From Dongia deserti (GTDB taxonomy: Bacteria > Pseudomonadota > Alphaproteobacteria > Dongiales > Dongiaceae), in assembly GCF_003574735.1 (NCBI RefSeq), contig NZ_QORW01000012.1:124001-188000 (forward strand): a DNA stretch of 64,000 nucleotides. Direction: 5' to 3'. How positions within the stretch are numbered: position 1 is the first letter of the stretch; every line of letters starts with the position of its first letter. A program made the position numbers and the translations under genes. Shown here piece by piece: positions 45,554 through 54,764 of this stretch. The notes below the pieces were generated by a model. It saw nothing but the letters and a program-made list of their open reading frames with translations. It searched no databases and was not told the origin of the DNA.

Positions 45554-46521
45554 CTCCCCGATGCACCGCGGCCGCTGAGGCCGCCACCTAAACTCCGTCC
45601 ACCGCTGGACCCTCCGAAACGGCGTAAACTACCGAAGCCGCTGAACCCGCCTGAACTCCTCGAGCTACGGACACCGCTGGAAAAGCCGAAGCCACTGAAG
45701 CCGGGAGGCGAGGTGCCTCTATCAGCTTCGTCTGACTTCCCTAAGAGTTCGCGACTGCGCGATCGGTCCCTGGAGCTAGAGGACGCATACCAAATCGAGC
45801 CGCGTTCATTGCGGTATACCGTGCGCCCGGAAAAGTCCTCTGTATCGTCGGGCGCTACCGCCGGAATGGACAGCAGCCCAATTTTGTAGAGAACGACAGC
45901 GACGAGGAGGATAACGATACAAACAAGCACAAGGGTCCGATAAGGCAACAATGGGCGTAGGAAGCTCAAGTCGAGGTCAAACGATCGCTTGGGAACAGGG
46001 TTCGATTGGGTACTCTCCACGTCCGCCATCTTGGGGCGAGTCACCTGGTAGATCATCGCATCGGTGGCCGCCAAGATGCCGGCCGATATTCTTCCTTCCC
46101 GGAAGTTTGGCAGGACGATGCTGTCGATGATTGCTGCGGCGGCACTGTCTGGGAACATCACCGCCAGTGCATCTCCAATCTCAATGCGCACTTGCCGATC
46201 ATTTGGGGCTATGATGAGGAGGGCCCCGAGGCCGGACTTGCCGCCTACCTTCCACCCGTTACCCAGCGACCGTCCCCACTCTTCGATCGCATATCCCTCG
46301 AGCGATGGCAGAGTAACGACGACGAGATCGACGCCGGTACGGGTCTGGAGCGTACCTAGCCGGTTAGCAAGCGGCTGTTCCTGGAAAGGCTCAAGCAGAT
46401 CCGCAGTATCGATGACCGAACTCGTCCGCGCGGGTATTTGCGGTTCGGCAAGAGCGCTTCCGCAAAGCAAGATGAAACCACCCAGGAGAAGGGCGACAAT
46501 GCCCCAAGATCGCTTCCTCAT
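45547..46521 (-). CDS. TPM-domain protein with signal peptide and Gly/Ser tail (divergent copy)
   Basis: 324 residues: signal peptide (IVALLLGGFILLCGSALA), TPM domain (about 25-165, including DLVVVTLPSLEGYAIEEWGR and GALLIIAPNDRQVRIEIGDA), a membrane helix near residue 200 (LVLVCIVILLVAVVLY), and a Ser/Gly-rich tail ending GRGASGRW. It is a paralogue of the next gene upstream, but with visibly more AT-rich codons and a serine-heavier tail, so it was not copied recently. The start at 46521 (MRKRSWGIV) avoids the overlap with that gene. Confidence 0.85.
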   Translation of the reverse strand: MRKRSWGIVALLLGGFILLCGSALAEPQIPARTSSVIDTADLLEPFQEQPLANRLGTLQTRTGVDLVVVTLPSLEGYAIEEWGRSLGNGWKVGGKSGLGALLIIAPNDRQVRIEIGDALAVMFPDSAAAAIIDSIVLPNFREGRISAGILAATDAMIYQVTRPKMADVESTQSNPVPKRSFDLDLSFLRPLLPYRTLVLVCIVILLVAVVLYKIGLLSIPAVAPDDTEDFSGRTVYRNERGSIWYASSSSRDRSRSRELLGKSDEADRGTSPPGFSGFGFSSGVRSSRSSGGFSGFGSLRRFGGSSGGRSLGGGLSGRGASGRW

Positions 46522-46585
46522 TTTCTTGCCCCGATGGTCCGATTGCCGCGCGCTCTTGATACGTCGCAACGGTGCATCGACCGGT

Positions 46586-47371
46586 TCACCACCGCCCCGA
46601 AGCGCCCCCGCCGCCGAAGCTTCCGCCTCCACCACTGAACCCGCCACCGCTGCCGCGGCCGCCGAAACCGCGACCGCCCCAGTGACTGTCGTAGTCGTCG
46701 ACAAAGAGCCAGCCGCCTCGTCTGTTCCTGTAGTACCGGCCGCGTCTCCGCCTTCCGCGGAACTGCGCGACAATCATCAGGACGATGAACAATGCGACGA
46801 ACAGGACGGGCGCCCATTCGGACAGCGCCTGGCCCACGAGTTCGCGGCGCGACGGCGTGAACTCTTCGCCTGTGCCGGTCAGCATCGCGATGATGGCGTC
46901 GATGCCGTCAGAAATGCCGCCGGCCATGTCGCCTGCTTTGAAGCGCGGGATGATGACATTGCGAATGATGGCATCCGCCGTCGCGTCGGGCAGCGTGCCC
47001 TCCAGCCCGTAGCCGACCTCAATACGCAACTCGCGGTCGTTCGGCGCCACGATCAGCAGCGCGCCGTTGTCCTTGCCCTTCTGGCCGATGCCCCAGGTGC
47101 GGCCGAGGGTCAGGCCCCAATCCTCGATCGGCTGGTCCTGCAGGCTGGCAAGCGTGACGACGATCAGCTGGATGGAGGTCTTGGTCTCGAGATGGCTCAG
47201 CTTGCTGGTCAGCCGGTTCTCGTCCGCGCCGCTGAGGATGTTCGCCTGGTCCACGACGCGGCCGGTCAGCGCTGGAACCGGCAGCGTATCGGCGAGCGCC
47301 TGGAAAGCCGCAACGACCAGCAGCGCCGCCGCAAGCAAGTGGGGCAGCGAGGACCAGCGTCGAAGCATCAT
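46586..47371 (-). CDS. TPM-domain protein (YgcG-type) with Gly-rich tail
   Basis: 261 residues: signal peptide (HLLAAALLVVAAFQALA), TPM domain (about 30-170; IQLIVVTLASLQDQPIEDWG, GALLIVAPNDRELRIEVGYG), a membrane helix near 200 (VLFVALFIVLMIVAQF), and a glycine-rich tail ending GGGGASGRW. The tail motif is shared with the neighbouring paralogue. It overlaps lemA by four bases. LemA and TPM proteins are regular neighbours, and a common envelope-associated role is inferred. Confidence 0.9.
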   Translation of the reverse strand: MMLRRWSSLPHLLAAALLVVAAFQALADTLPVPALTGRVVDQANILSGADENRLTSKLSHLETKTSIQLIVVTLASLQDQPIEDWGLTLGRTWGIGQKGKDNGALLIVAPNDRELRIEVGYGLEGTLPDATADAIIRNVIIPRFKAGDMAGGISDGIDAIIAMLTGTGEEFTPSRRELVGQALSEWAPVLFVALFIVLMIVAQFRGRRRRGRYYRNRRGGWLFVDDYDSHWGGRGFGGRGSGGGFSGGGGSFGGGGASGRW

Positions 47372-47976
47372 TGATTGGTCGTGGTGCCGAAATCGACCTT
47401 CGGCACTTCGGTCACCGTCGCCTCGACCTGGAACTGAGCCATTTCCTTGGCGTCCGGATAGAGCAAGGCCGCCCACCAGCGGCCGGGGATGGTCTTCAGC
47501 TCCGTGTTGTAGAGCCGGACTGCGTCGATGAAATCGCGGCGCGCCACGCTGATGCGATTCTCCGTGCCTTCGAGCTGGGCCTGCAGCGTCAGGTAAGTCT
47601 GGTTGGCCTTCAGGTCCGGATAGCGCTCCACCACCACCATCAGCCTGGACAGGGCCGCCGTCAGTGCACCCTGGTTCTCCTGGAACTGCTGCATGGCTTC
47701 CGGATTGGTCAGGATGTCGGGGGGAATGGGGGTCTGCGTGACCTTGGCACGCGCATTGACCACGGCCTCCAGCGTCGAGCGCTCGAAATTGGCAGCACCT
47801 TTCACCGTCTCGACCAGATTGGGAATGAGATCGGCACGCCGCTGATACTGGTTCAGAACCTGCGCCCACGAAGCCTTTGCCTGCTCCTCATAGCTGGGAA
47901 TCGCGTTGACGCCGCAGCCCGACAGCACTGCTGCCACGGCGATCAGCATGAGTGCGGCCAATCTACGCAGAGTCAT
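47368..47976 (-). CDS. lemA: LemA-family protein
   Basis: 202 residues. The N-terminal segment LMLIAVAAVLSGCG carries a possible lipoprotein cleavage site (LSGC), then the coiled LemA domain with SWAQVLNQYQRRADLIPNLV and VVERYPDLKANQTYLTLQAQ. LemA family proteins are membrane-anchored helical bundles of uncertain role. It is co-transcribed with three TPM genes downstream. Confidence 0.92.
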   Translation of the reverse strand: MTLRRLAALMLIAVAAVLSGCGVNAIPSYEEQAKASWAQVLNQYQRRADLIPNLVETVKGAANFERSTLEAVVNARAKVTQTPIPPDILTNPEAMQQFQENQGALTAALSRLMVVVERYPDLKANQTYLTLQAQLEGTENRISVARRDFIDAVRLYNTELKTIPGRWWAALLYPDAKEMAQFQVEATVTEVPKVDFGTTTNQ

Positions 47977-47990
47977 TCGTCCGTTCTCCG

Positions 47991-48671
47991 TTATCGAGCA
48001 AACGTACTTGGTCGCCTGGAGTGCGCTTGCGGTTCGATGGGAAGCGCGCCCTGCTGTATCTCGCCGGGGTTCTCAAGGTACGAGACTGGCTGGAGCGGCT
48101 CCTGGAACAGGTAGAACCGCTCGACCGGGGACATATCGGTGATGAGGAAGGAGAATTGGGCGGACTCGCCCGGCGGAACCGATTTGCCGGAAAAGCCGAG
48201 CGTGTCCTGCGGCTCGTCAAAACGCTGCAGGTTCGGGAAAGAGCTGGCCGTAAAGGCGCCGGCGATGACCGTATTCTGGGCGAAGCTCAGGCCGTCCTCA
48301 TAGGGGCTGTGGCGCGTCAAGATCTCGCGTAGCTCCAACTGGTAGTTCTGCCAGACACCCTCGCTGCGATTGAACACGATCTTGGTCACAGCGATCCCGG
48401 CGATGTGATGCGTGCCGATCCTGTTGCCGACGCGCTTCAAGCCGCGGATGGTGAGGATCGCCTGGCGCGGGCCCGTCACGTCCTCGACGATGACATAGGG
48501 ATCGTCGAGCGAGCCTCGACCCGACACCGACAGCAAGGTGAATCCGCTGCCTTCATCTCCGCCGCCTTCGTCGCTGAAGGTGATGCCTTCGTGGGTGATT
48601 TCAACGGCCAGCGCCGATTCGGCCCAGAGAAAGCCACAGATCAGAAGTGCGGCGAGGCGGAGCAGGTGCAT
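47991..48671 (-). CDS. Secreted hypothetical protein
   Basis: 226 residues with a signal peptide (LRLAALLICGFLWAESALA), then a beta-rich mature part (VEITHEGITF, FTLLSVSGRGSLDDPYVIVE, VTGPRQAILTIRGLKRVGN) and a C-terminal segment FSFLITDMSPVERFYLFQEP. I do not recognise the family. The start at 48671 gives the signal peptide; an upstream in-frame ATG at 48722 lacks support. It is 14 bases from lemA, so it may be the first gene of the LemA/TPM operon. Confidence 0.7.
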   Translation of the reverse strand: MHLLRLAALLICGFLWAESALAVEITHEGITFSDEGGGDEGSGFTLLSVSGRGSLDDPYVIVEDVTGPRQAILTIRGLKRVGNRIGTHHIAGIAVTKIVFNRSEGVWQNYQLELREILTRHSPYEDGLSFAQNTVIAGAFTASSFPNLQRFDEPQDTLGFSGKSVPPGESAQFSFLITDMSPVERFYLFQEPLQPVSYLENPGEIQQGALPIEPQAHSRRPSTFAR

Positions 48672-48737
48672 GCAGCCATTATGGCTGCCCGGCCGCGCCG
48701 CCGTAAAGCCACAGCCGGCCAAGGAGGATCACAGCCC

Positions 48738-48751
48738 TGTCAGGCCTGACA
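48738..48751. promoter_or_regulatory. Perfect 14-base palindrome after valS
   Basis: TGTCAGGCCTGACA is self-complementary with no loop. It lies directly after the valS stop and 67 bases upstream of the secreted hypothetical/lemA operon, so it may be an operator for that operon. Without a loop and T-run it is not a typical terminator. Confidence 0.35.
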
Positions 48752-48752
48752 A

Positions 48753-51404
48753 TTAAAGCCCGGCCAGCCGGTCCAGCGCCTGGGTCAGTTTGGTCACCGC
48801 CAGCCCGACCTCCTCCAGCCTCTGGCGTTGCTCGGCCACGACATCCGGATTGGCCTTGGCAACGAACTGCTCGTTGCCCAGTTTTTTCTCGATCTTCTCA
48901 GCCTCTGCCTTGGCCTTATCGAGTTCCTTCTTGAGGCGCGCTCGCTCCTGGGCGATGTCGATCACCCCGGCCAGCGGCACGAAGATGGTCGCTTCATCGA
49001 GGACGATCTGCGCAGCGCCCTTCGGCGGCTCGGCATTGGTGACCTCGATCTGGTCGGCACGCGCCAGGCGCTTCACCAGATCGCCGAACTGCTCCAGCCG
49101 TGCGCGCGTGGCCGCGCCGGCATCGCGCAGCAACAACGTCAGCATCGGACCGGGCGCAATGTTCATCTCGGCGCGCAGGGCGCGCACGGATTCGATCACC
49201 CGGATCACCCAGCCGAGATCGGCATCGATCGTCACGTCGACCAGGGTGTCGGAATATTCCGGCCAGTGCGTCGAAATCAGCAGGTCGCGCTGGTCCGCCC
49301 GCACCTGTTCCCATAGTTCCTCCGTGATGAACGGCATGAAGGGATGCAGCAGATGTAGCATCTGCCCCAGCACCCAGGCCGTGGTGGCCCGCGTCTCGCA
49401 CTTTGCGGTCTCGTCCGCGCCTTGCAGGATCGGCTTGGTGAACTCCAGATACCAATCGCAGAACTCGCCCCACACGAAGCGATAGAGCGCGCCGGCGGCG
49501 TCGTTGTAGCGATACTGCGCCATCGCCTGTTCGACCGCGCGCGCTGTAGCCACCAGCCGCCCCACGATCCAGCGATTGACCGGATCCTTGAGCGCGGATG
49601 GATCGAACCCGGCGACCGGCTTGCATTCATTCATCAAGGCGTAACGCGTCGCGTTCCACAGCTTGGTCGCGAAGTTGCGATAGCCCTCGACGCGCTGTTC
49701 CGACATTTTGATGCCGCTGCCCGGGGCAGCCAAGGCAGCCATGGTGAAACGCAGCGCATCGGCACCATACTTGTCGATCAGCTCCAAGGGATCGATAACA
49801 TTGCCCTTGGATTTCGACATTTTCTGCCCGCGCTCGTCGCGCACCAGGGCGTGAATGTAGACGGTGCGAAACGGCACATCGCCCATGAAATGGATGCCCA
49901 GCATCATCATGCGGGCGACCCAAAAGAAGATGATATCGAGGCCGGTGACCAGCACGTCGCCTGGATAGTAGCGCTTCAGCGCCGGGGTCTCGTCCGGCCA
50001 GCCCAGAGTCGAGAATGGCCACAGTCCCGACGAGAACCAGGTGTCGAGTACATCTGGATCGCGCGTGAGCGCAACCTCCTTGCCGTATTCCTTTCGCGCT
50101 TGCTGCTGCGCCTCGGCTTCGTCGTAGGCGACGAACACCTTGCCGTCCGGCCCGTACCAAGCGGGAATCTGATGCCCCCACCAGAGCTGGCGCGAAATGC
50201 ACCAGGGCTGGATGTTGCGCATCCATTCGTAGTAGGTGTTCTCCCACTGCTTGGGCACGAACACCGTCCGGCCCTCCTCCACCGCCTTGATGGCGGGCTT
50301 TGCGAGCGTCGGCGCGTCGCAATACCATTGATCGGTCAGCCACGGTTCGATCACCACGTCAGAGCGATCGCCGTACGGCAGGGTCAGCTTGTGATCCTCC
50401 ACCTTCTCAAGCAGGCCGAGGTCGGTCAGATCTGCGACGACCTTCTCCCGCGCCTTGTAGCGATCGAGGCCGCGATAGGCTTCCGGCGCGTTCTCGTTGA
50501 TGTGCGCGTCGGCGTCGAAGATGTTGATCATCTCGAGCTTGTGCCGGCGGCCGACTTCGAAATCGTTGAAGTCGTGGGCCGGTGTGATCTTCACGGCACC
50601 GCTGCCGGTTTCGGGATCGGCATAATCGTCCGCCACCACTGAGATCCGGCGACCGACCAGCGGCAGGATCACGTGCTTGCCGACCAGGTCCTTGTAGCGC
50701 GCGTCGTCCGGATGCACCGCCACGGCGGTGTCGCCCAGCATCGTCTCGGGCCGGGTCGTCGCCACCACGAGATAGCGATCGGGTTGGCCCTCCACCGGAT
50801 AGCGCAGGTGCCAGAGATGACCCTGAGTCTCCTTCTGCACGACCTCGAGGTCGGAGATCGCAGTGTGGAACTTGGGATCCCAGTTCACCAGCCTCTTGTC
50901 GCGATAGATCAAACCCTGGCGATAGAGATCGACGAACACCTTGCGGACGGCGCGGTTGAGCCCCTCGTCCATCGTGAAGCGCTCGCGCCGCCAATCGGGT
51001 GATGCACCCAGCCGGCGCAGCTGGTTGGTGATCGCCCCGCCCGATTCAGCCTTCCATTCCCACACCTTCTCCAGGAACTTCTCACGGCCAAGGTCCGTGC
51101 GTTTCTTGCCGTGCTTCGCCAGTTCGCGCTCCACCACCATCTGGGTCGCGATACCGGCGTGATCGGTGCCCGGCTGCCACAAGGCGTCACGGCCGCGCAT
51201 GCGCTCGTAGCGGATGAGGACATCCTGCAACGTCATATTGAGCGCGTGGCCCATGTGCAGGCTGCCGGTGACGTTCGGCGGCGGCATCATGATGGCGAAG
51301 GGCGCGCGGTTGGAGTCCTCATGCGACTGGAAGGCGCCGGATTTATCCCACGCAGCATAGTGTTTCTTTTCGACCTCATCGGGCCGGAAAGTCTTCTCCA
51401 GCAT
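48753..51404 (-). CDS. valS: Valine-tRNA ligase
   Basis: 883-residue class I synthetase. The HIGH-type motif is PPNVTGSLHMGHALN (around residues 42-56), the KMSKS loop is GQKMSKSKGNVIDP, and the zinc-independent editing domain (PETMLGDTAVAVHPDD) lies between. A C-terminal coiled coil (ERARLKKELDKAKAEAEKIE) for tRNA binding is present. The gene follows popZ after about 100 bases. Confidence 0.98.
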   Translation of the reverse strand: MLEKTFRPDEVEKKHYAAWDKSGAFQSHEDSNRAPFAIMMPPPNVTGSLHMGHALNMTLQDVLIRYERMRGRDALWQPGTDHAGIATQMVVERELAKHGKKRTDLGREKFLEKVWEWKAESGGAITNQLRRLGASPDWRRERFTMDEGLNRAVRKVFVDLYRQGLIYRDKRLVNWDPKFHTAISDLEVVQKETQGHLWHLRYPVEGQPDRYLVVATTRPETMLGDTAVAVHPDDARYKDLVGKHVILPLVGRRISVVADDYADPETGSGAVKITPAHDFNDFEVGRRHKLEMINIFDADAHINENAPEAYRGLDRYKAREKVVADLTDLGLLEKVEDHKLTLPYGDRSDVVIEPWLTDQWYCDAPTLAKPAIKAVEEGRTVFVPKQWENTYYEWMRNIQPWCISRQLWWGHQIPAWYGPDGKVFVAYDEAEAQQQARKEYGKEVALTRDPDVLDTWFSSGLWPFSTLGWPDETPALKRYYPGDVLVTGLDIIFFWVARMMMLGIHFMGDVPFRTVYIHALVRDERGQKMSKSKGNVIDPLELIDKYGADALRFTMAALAAPGSGIKMSEQRVEGYRNFATKLWNATRYALMNECKPVAGFDPSALKDPVNRWIVGRLVATARAVEQAMAQYRYNDAAGALYRFVWGEFCDWYLEFTKPILQGADETAKCETRATTAWVLGQMLHLLHPFMPFITEELWEQVRADQRDLLISTHWPEYSDTLVDVTIDADLGWVIRVIESVRALRAEMNIAPGPMLTLLLRDAGAATRARLEQFGDLVKRLARADQIEVTNAEPPKGAAQIVLDEATIFVPLAGVIDIAQERARLKKELDKAKAEAEKIEKKLGNEQFVAKANPDVVAEQRQRLEEVGLAVTKLTQALDRLAGL

Positions 51405-51506
51405 CGCTGGCCTTTCTCAAGAGATGCGCAAAAATTCGGGTGTTATAGCGGCCGACTTGGACCCGTCAACCTGGGCCGGGCCGCGTGGTGCCGTCGAATG
51501 CTCAGC

Positions 51507-52175
51507 TCAGCTCAGCTCAGCGCGCCGGGCGATCCGTTCGACCTCGCGGCGGACCATGCGCTCGACAATCCCTTGCAGATTGGCATCGAGCCAGTCGCGC
51601 AGCATCGGCTCGACCGCTTGGCGCACGAGCGTCTCGACCAGCAATCCCTGGCCCGGCGATTGGACTTCAACCACGGTGTGTGCCCTCCGCGCGATCAGTT
51701 GAGCCATAGCCGACGCCGACGCTTCGGCGACATCGGGAGATACCAGCGGCGCCTCGCCAACACCCGGGCCGGCGACGTGTTCCGTCGGCTCAGCCACCTG
51801 CGGCGCCGGCCTCTGCGGCGGCGGTGGAGGGGGCGGTGGTGGTGGCTCCGGCTGTGCCAATTCGATCTCCTCTTCCACTGCCGGCTCTGGCTCTAGCTCG
51901 GGCTCGGGCTCCGGCTCAGGCGCCAACTCCTCGATCGGCGCCGCTGCCTCTTCCTGGACTTCGTCCGTCAGCACCAACTCCTCTTCCTCTTCCGGCGGTG
52001 CTGGAGGAGGTGGTGGCGGAGGAGGCGGCGCTACCGCGGCCGGCGGTGGCGCTACCGGGGGCTCCGCCTTCTTCTCGGTCGCATCTTCCGTGTTGCCTTC
52101 TTCGGAAATGATGCGACGGATCGAAGCGAGGATTTCCTCCATCGACGGTTCTTGGGTCGCTTTAGCGTCGTTCAT
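51507..52175 (-). CDS. popZ: PopZ-like polar organizing protein (DUF2497)
   Basis: 222 residues with PopZ architecture. A short N-terminal helix (SMEEILASIRRIISEE, residues ~10-25) binds clients. A disordered proline/acidic linker (residues ~35-130) has polyproline runs alternating with Glu-Pro blocks. The C-terminal helical oligomerisation part is LVRQAVEPMLRDWLDANLQG followed by IVERMVRREVERIARRAELS. PopZ builds a polar matrix that tethers the chromosome origin and signalling proteins. The start at 52175 (MNDAKATQEP) excludes an unsupported longer frame. It sits between tolC and valS, a common order in this class. Confidence 0.85.
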   Translation of the reverse strand: MNDAKATQEPSMEEILASIRRIISEEGNTEDATEKKAEPPVAPPPAAVAPPPPPPPPPAPPEEEEELVLTDEVQEEAAAPIEELAPEPEPEPELEPEPAVEEEIELAQPEPPPPPPPPPPQRPAPQVAEPTEHVAGPGVGEAPLVSPDVAEASASAMAQLIARRAHTVVEVQSPGQGLLVETLVRQAVEPMLRDWLDANLQGIVERMVRREVERIARRAELS

Positions 52176-52348
52176 AACCTCGTCCCCGGAGGTGCAACTC
52201 CCGGCGTACACACCGAATGGGCGCCATCCGCCCGCCTCTCCCGGCCGGCTTGGGCGCAACCCCAGCAATCCTAGCCACTTCGGTGTGGTTTCTCAAGGAA
52301 TGGGTTATGTCGTCACCGGGCCGAAACGAACCCTGCCTGCCGAAGGCC

Positions 52349-53710
52349 CTATTCCACGCCGGGGCCTGTTCCAATGAACTTGTTCCGAACCTTATCGTAG
52401 TGCCGGGTAGGATCATAGTACTCTACGTTCAAACCCAAATTCTGGGCGGTCAAAGCGCCACCGGAGGCCAGCAGGCGGTATTCCGCCACGACATGGTCGG
52501 TCTGCGTGGAGACCAAATTGACCTGGGCGTTCAGGAGCTCCTGCTGGGCATCCAACACGTCTAGGATGGTCCTTGCACCGACCTCCTGTTCCTGGCGAAC
52601 GCCTTCGAGGGCGATTTCGTTCGCCCGCACTTGCTCCTCGAACGACCGGGCCTGCGCCATCACGGTCTGCAGGGCCGTCCACGCGTTCACGGCCTCCTGC
52701 TCCGCCGCCCGGATGGCTTCGTCCGTCAGGCGACGGGATTGCATGTAGCGCTGCTTTGATTGCCGCACGCGGGAATCAGGCGCGCCCGCCTGATAAAGCG
52801 GGATCGTCACCTGCCCGATGATCGACCCGACGTCCGTTTCACCCTCGCGCTGACCGATATCCTGCTGGCGCTGCCAGCTGCCTTCGATCGCGACGGTCGG
52901 CAGCATGTCGCTGAACTGCACATCGATATCGTCCTTGGCGGCGCGCTCCTGGAACTCCGCCGAGCGGACTGCCGGCGCACCCCGCGACAGCACCACGGAT
53001 TCGTCGCGGTTCGAAGGAAGCTCGAGCCGTTCCTCCGGCATCTTCACGTCCGCCGGATCCTCGCCAACCACCTGGCGATAGATCGCACGTGACGCGGTCA
53101 GCTGACCTTCCGCCTGGATGCGCGCGGCCACCGCACCCTGCAGGCGCGCCTCAGCCTGTGCCACGTCGGTGCGCGTCAATTCGCCGACCTCGTATCGTGC
53201 CTCGGTCGCCTCGAGCTGTGCCTGCAGCACCTTCTCGTTGTTGAGGTTGAGTTCGAGCACGGCGGCGTCGCGCACGACATTCATGTAGGCCGTGACGGCA
53301 TTCAACAGCACGTTCTGTTCCGTAATGGTGAGCTGAGCACGTCCTGCCCGGACGAGGTTCTCCGCTTGCGAGGTGCCAGCGACGGTGCCGAAGCCATCAA
53401 AGATCGGCTGGCGCACCGTCACGCCATAGCTGCGGGGATTGGTCTCCTCATTCAACGGCAAGGGCTTGTTCTGGTTGTCCCACTCGTGCCCGCCCTGCGC
53501 CGTGCCGAGGACCGTTGGACGCCACTCAGACAGCACCTGCGGCACACCTTCGTCGGTCGCCCGCAACTCGGCGCGAGCGGCCGCCAGCGTGGGATTGGTC
53601 GTATAGGCTGTCGCCAGCGCCTCGTACAGGCTGGCCGCCTGCGCAGCATCGAAGGCGCTGCCGGCCGCGAGCATTGCAGCGCCCACCAGCGCGCGACGCA
53701 AATTGGGCAT
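52349..53710 (-). CDS. tolC: TolC-family outer membrane channel protein
   Basis: 453 residues: signal peptide (LVGAAMLAAGSAFDAAQA), then two TolC repeats with long helical hairpins (GVTVRQPIFDGFGTVAGTSQ in the first half, GQVTIPLYQAGAPDSRVRQS in the second). It forms the trimeric outer-membrane duct of efflux pumps or type I secretion. The start at 53710 (MPNLRRALV) lies 20 bases after pcm, with which it is probably co-transcribed. A second TolC gene is at 56147-57556. Confidence 0.93.
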   Translation of the reverse strand: MPNLRRALVGAAMLAAGSAFDAAQAASLYEALATAYTTNPTLAAARAELRATDEGVPQVLSEWRPTVLGTAQGGHEWDNQNKPLPLNEETNPRSYGVTVRQPIFDGFGTVAGTSQAENLVRAGRAQLTITEQNVLLNAVTAYMNVVRDAAVLELNLNNEKVLQAQLEATEARYEVGELTRTDVAQAEARLQGAVAARIQAEGQLTASRAIYRQVVGEDPADVKMPEERLELPSNRDESVVLSRGAPAVRSAEFQERAAKDDIDVQFSDMLPTVAIEGSWQRQQDIGQREGETDVGSIIGQVTIPLYQAGAPDSRVRQSKQRYMQSRRLTDEAIRAAEQEAVNAWTALQTVMAQARSFEEQVRANEIALEGVRQEQEVGARTILDVLDAQQELLNAQVNLVSTQTDHVVAEYRLLASGGALTAQNLGLNVEYYDPTRHYDKVRNKFIGTGPGVE

Positions 53711-53729
53711 GGCTGAAATCGGCACGATT

Positions 53730-54380
53730 CTAGAAGACGAACCGGGCCGGCGCGGCGAAGCCGGGCAGCGGCGCCACGTTCGCGTCGAACAGCACGCGAT
53801 GAGAGACGGTCGCGCCGGTCTTGATCCAGAGGGTTGCACGTCCGACGCCGCGATCCAGCAGCACGCCAACCATGCGCCCGCCGTCCGCCAGCTGGCTAGT
53901 CAGCGCGGACGGCACCTGCTCCACCGCGCCGTCCAGGTAGATGATGTTGTATGGCGCATGCTTCGCGCAGCCGGCATTGAGCGCGCCCTCGACCACGACC
54001 GCGTTGTCGATCGCCAGATCGCCGAACACCGCACTCGCCCGCTGCGCCAGCGCCGCCTCGGATTCCAGCGCAACAACGGTGTGCGCGAGACGCGCCAGCA
54101 AAGCCGCGGCATAGCCCGTGCCGGCGCCGACGACGAGCACCATGTCCTCCACCTTCGCTTCCGCCGCCTGGATCAAGCGGGCCGTGACCATCGGCTCCAT
54201 TAGATATCGGCCGGGCGCGATTTCGACGTCATCGTCCAGATAGGCACGGGCCCGGGCACGCTCCGGCACGAACCGCTCGCGCGGCAAGGAACTGATAGCT
54301 TCGATCAGGCGCTCGTCCGTCACCCTGTTGGTGCGGACTTGGCCGTCCACCATGTACTGGCGCGCGGTTGCGTAGTCCAT
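53730..54380 (-). CDS. pcm: Protein-L-isoaspartate O-methyltransferase
   Basis: 216-residue SAM-dependent methyltransferase that repairs isoaspartyl residues. Motif I reads MVLVVGAGTGYAAALLARLA (~75-94), and the N-terminal signature ARQYMVDGQVRTNRVTDERL with SLPRERFVPE is normal for the pcm branch linked to tolC. The start at 54380 (MDYATARQYM) was chosen over an upstream in-frame ATG at 54563 because the extra residues have no similarity. Confidence 0.93.
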   Translation of the reverse strand: MDYATARQYMVDGQVRTNRVTDERLIEAISSLPRERFVPERARARAYLDDDVEIAPGRYLMEPMVTARLIQAAEAKVEDMVLVVGAGTGYAAALLARLAHTVVALESEAALAQRASAVFGDLAIDNAVVVEGALNAGCAKHAPYNIIYLDGAVEQVPSALTSQLADGGRMVGVLLDRGVGRATLWIKTGATVSHRVLFDANVAPLPGFAAPARFVF

Positions 54381-54555
54381 TTTCAATTTTGCCCTCTCGA
54401 AATGAGGCCCTTTGAAGGTCCGGCCGCGGCTGGGTTTTGCCGCCAGAGTCCGCTGCCCGTCCAATGATGTTTCCGGGACGGTTATAGCCGCCGGACCACC
54501 CAAACTCAACGCGCGGAGCCTCCGTCTAGCGATCCCAAGTCCCATCCACCCATGC

Positions 54556-54585
54556 TTGACCACCTCGCCCGCTCCGCCCTATACG
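54556..54585 (+). promoter_or_regulatory. Predicted promoter of tRNA-Cys
   Basis: TTGACC (54556-54561) and TATACG (54580-54585) with an 18-base spacer, or CTATAC with 17. It lies about 55 bases upstream of the tRNA. It is called from hexamers only. Confidence 0.45.
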
Positions 54586-54639
54586 TGCGCTCGCCAAACA
54601 CGGCCGCCCCCTCGGGACCCTCCTGATCCGGCCGCTTCC

Positions 54640-54713
54640 GGCCCGGTGGCAGAGTGGCCATGCAGAGGACTGCAAATCCTCGTACGTCGGTTCGATTCCG
54701 GCCCGGGCCTCCA
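54640..54713 (+). tRNA. tRNA-Cys (anticodon GCA)
   Basis: Seventy-four bases with encoded CCA. The acceptor GGCCCGG pairs with CCGGGCC. The anticodon stem GAGGA/TCCTC encloses CTGCAAA, giving anticodon GCA. The T-arm is GGTTCGATTCC. It is the only tRNA on the plus strand of the window. Confidence 0.97.
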
Positions 54714-54764
54714 ATCCCTCCCCCTTGGAACGCAAGACGTCCGGCAACCCTGCGGCCCATTGCC

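Noticed and set aside
51500-51521. Four CTCAG pentanucleotide repeats at the 3' end of popZ, as a possible phase-variation tract
   Set aside because: The popZ stop codon arises within the repeat after about two units, so gain or loss of one unit would leave the protein unchanged; the tract is also short.
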